Shown here one piece after another: positions 4,997 through 5,627 of a stretch of 5,627 nt of DNA. The DNA lies in assembly GCA_018671635.1 (NCBI GenBank), contig JABHHG010000066.1, forward strand, positions 1 through 5,627, in the 5' to 3' direction. The number at the start of each line of letters is the position of its first letter. The stretch's first letter is position 1. Below the pieces are notes generated by a model, which had not been told where the DNA came from, did no database searches, and saw only the letters and a list, made by a program, of their open reading frames with translations. Made by a program: the position numbers and the translations under genes. Source of the DNA: Fidelibacterota bacterium (lineage in GTDB: Bacteria; Fidelibacterota; Marinisomatia; SCGC-AAA003-L08; D37C17).

Positions 4997-5627
4997 ATGG
5001 TTTATTTTTTACCCGTGGAATTTAAACGAAAAAAGATACTTTCATCATTTCCGTGGTTGGCAAAAAAAGGACAACCTTTTATCATTTCTGCAGATTATGA
5101 TGGACTTATCTGCGCATCATTTTTGCATCACCATTTAGGGTGGGAGCTTGTAGGTTACTATAATCTTTCCTCATTATGGCTTTCTGAAAAGGCTAAAATA
5201 AATAGCGGTAATCTAATTTGGGTTGATTTAAATATTTTATCTACAGAGGGCCGTGCTATTGGTGGGCATATTATATCTCCAAATGGTGAATTTCCAAAGG
5301 GGTTCAAAAGTTCGTGTAATCCCAATATCATGGCCAATCTTAATGCCAATAAATTCAATGAAAAGTTTCCTTTTTCCACCCTCATTTTTTTATTATGGCT
5401 CCATAATATTCAAATTGAAAAAGAATTATTGGCGCGGATGTTGGTTCTCCATAGTGATGCTTCTTGGCTAAAATATCAAGAATATGGTTCTAATGTGCAA
5501 ACATGGATATCTACCCTAACCAACTATGATTGGGAATGGCTATTGCAAAAAGTAGATACGCTTACATTTGAAAAACGAATTGATGAAATATTGTATCCCG
5601 AATTAAAAAAAATGGGCGCAGTTTCAG
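4997..5627 (+). CDS. Putative divergent DHH-type phosphoesterase, N-terminal part (C-terminus beyond the window)
   Basis: The frame is open for 210 codons to the window edge. There is no signal peptide, so the product is probably cytoplasmic. The ATG at 4997 follows directly on an in-frame TAA (4994-4996) and is the earliest start. GTG at 5015 (codon 7) is an alternative, and neither has a Shine-Dalgarno sequence. Residues 27-43 (PFIISADYDGLICASFL) resemble motif I of DHH/RecJ-type phosphoesterases, a beta strand followed by Asp-x-Asp-Gly. Later residues fall where that family keeps metal ligands: VDLN at 76-79, GGH at 89-91 and HSD at 152-154. The canonical Asp-His-His triplet is not present; Gly-Gly-His stands in its place. 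A conserved-looking SSCNPN lies at 105-110. If the match is right, it would hydrolyse phosphodiester bonds in nucleotides or nucleic acid. The coding call is strong; the family is my inference from motif spacing, and an unrelated conserved hypothetical family remains possible. Confidence 0.8.
   Translation, partial: MVYFLPVEFKRKKILSSFPWLAKKGQPFIISADYDGLICASFLHHHLGWELVGYYNLSSLWLSEKAKINSGNLIWVDLNILSTEGRAIGGHIISPNGEFPKGFKSSCNPNIMANLNANKFNEKFPFSTLIFLLWLHNIQIEKELLARMLVLHSDASWLKYQEYGSNVQTWISTLTNYDWEWLLQKVDTLTFEKRIDEILYPELKKMGAVS

Noticed and set aside
5158..5385. 75-codon minus-strand open frame near the right edge
   Set aside because: It is antisense to the DHH-like gene, whose own frame is open throughout and carries ordered conserved-looking motifs.

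Overview
The window is AT-rich bacterial DNA with six protein-coding genes, two of them cut by the window edges. There is no tRNA, rRNA, CRISPR array or mobile element. The gene content points to a marine bacterium of the Fibrobacteres-Chlorobi-Bacteroidetes (FCB) side of the tree. Candidatus Marinimicrobia (SAR406/Neomarinimicrobiota) is my best guess. The reasons are a secreted endonuclease I ending in a dockerin-like doublet, a lamin-tail protein ending in a FlgD/type IX-like module, very acidic exported proteins, glutamine directly after the predicted signal-peptide cleavage site, and one promoter that resembles the Bacteroidota consensus. This placement is inference from style, not from a marker gene.

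Layout, left to right. (1) 1-556, minus: the N-terminal 185 residues of a very acidic exported protein of unknown family, with a 20-bp inverted repeat in its leader. (2) 649-672: a strong terminator hairpin. (3) 676-1494, minus: a lipoprotein with two complete FKBP-type prolyl isomerase domains. (4) 1557-2486, minus: a secreted endonuclease I with a C-terminal dockerin-like doublet. It probably starts at TTG, with its ribosome binding site inside an inverted repeat. (5) 2487-2625: a 139-bp divergent promoter region. (6) 2626-4212, plus: a secreted protein with two lamin-tail domains, a CARDB-like domain and a C-terminal FlgD-like/type IX sorting-like module. (7) 4213-4234: a hairpin between convergent genes. 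(8) 4258-4944, minus: a probable outer-membrane beta-barrel protein. (9) 4997 to the window end, plus: a partial cytoplasmic protein whose conserved-looking residues suggest a divergent DHH-type phosphoesterase.

How the parts fit. Five of the six products are predicted to leave the cytoplasm, so this is mainly a cell-envelope and secretion neighbourhood. The nuclease and FKBP genes lie 62 bp apart on one strand with no terminator between them, and a strong one follows the second, so they are likely one transcript. The lamin-tail protein is transcribed divergently from the nuclease and shares its promoter region. A role in taking apart or holding extracellular DNA is possible but unproven. No part of the window is clearly a new biological system. 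The points most worth following are the nuclease/lamin-tail pair, the hairpin over the nuclease start, and the variant DHH-like gene at the right edge.
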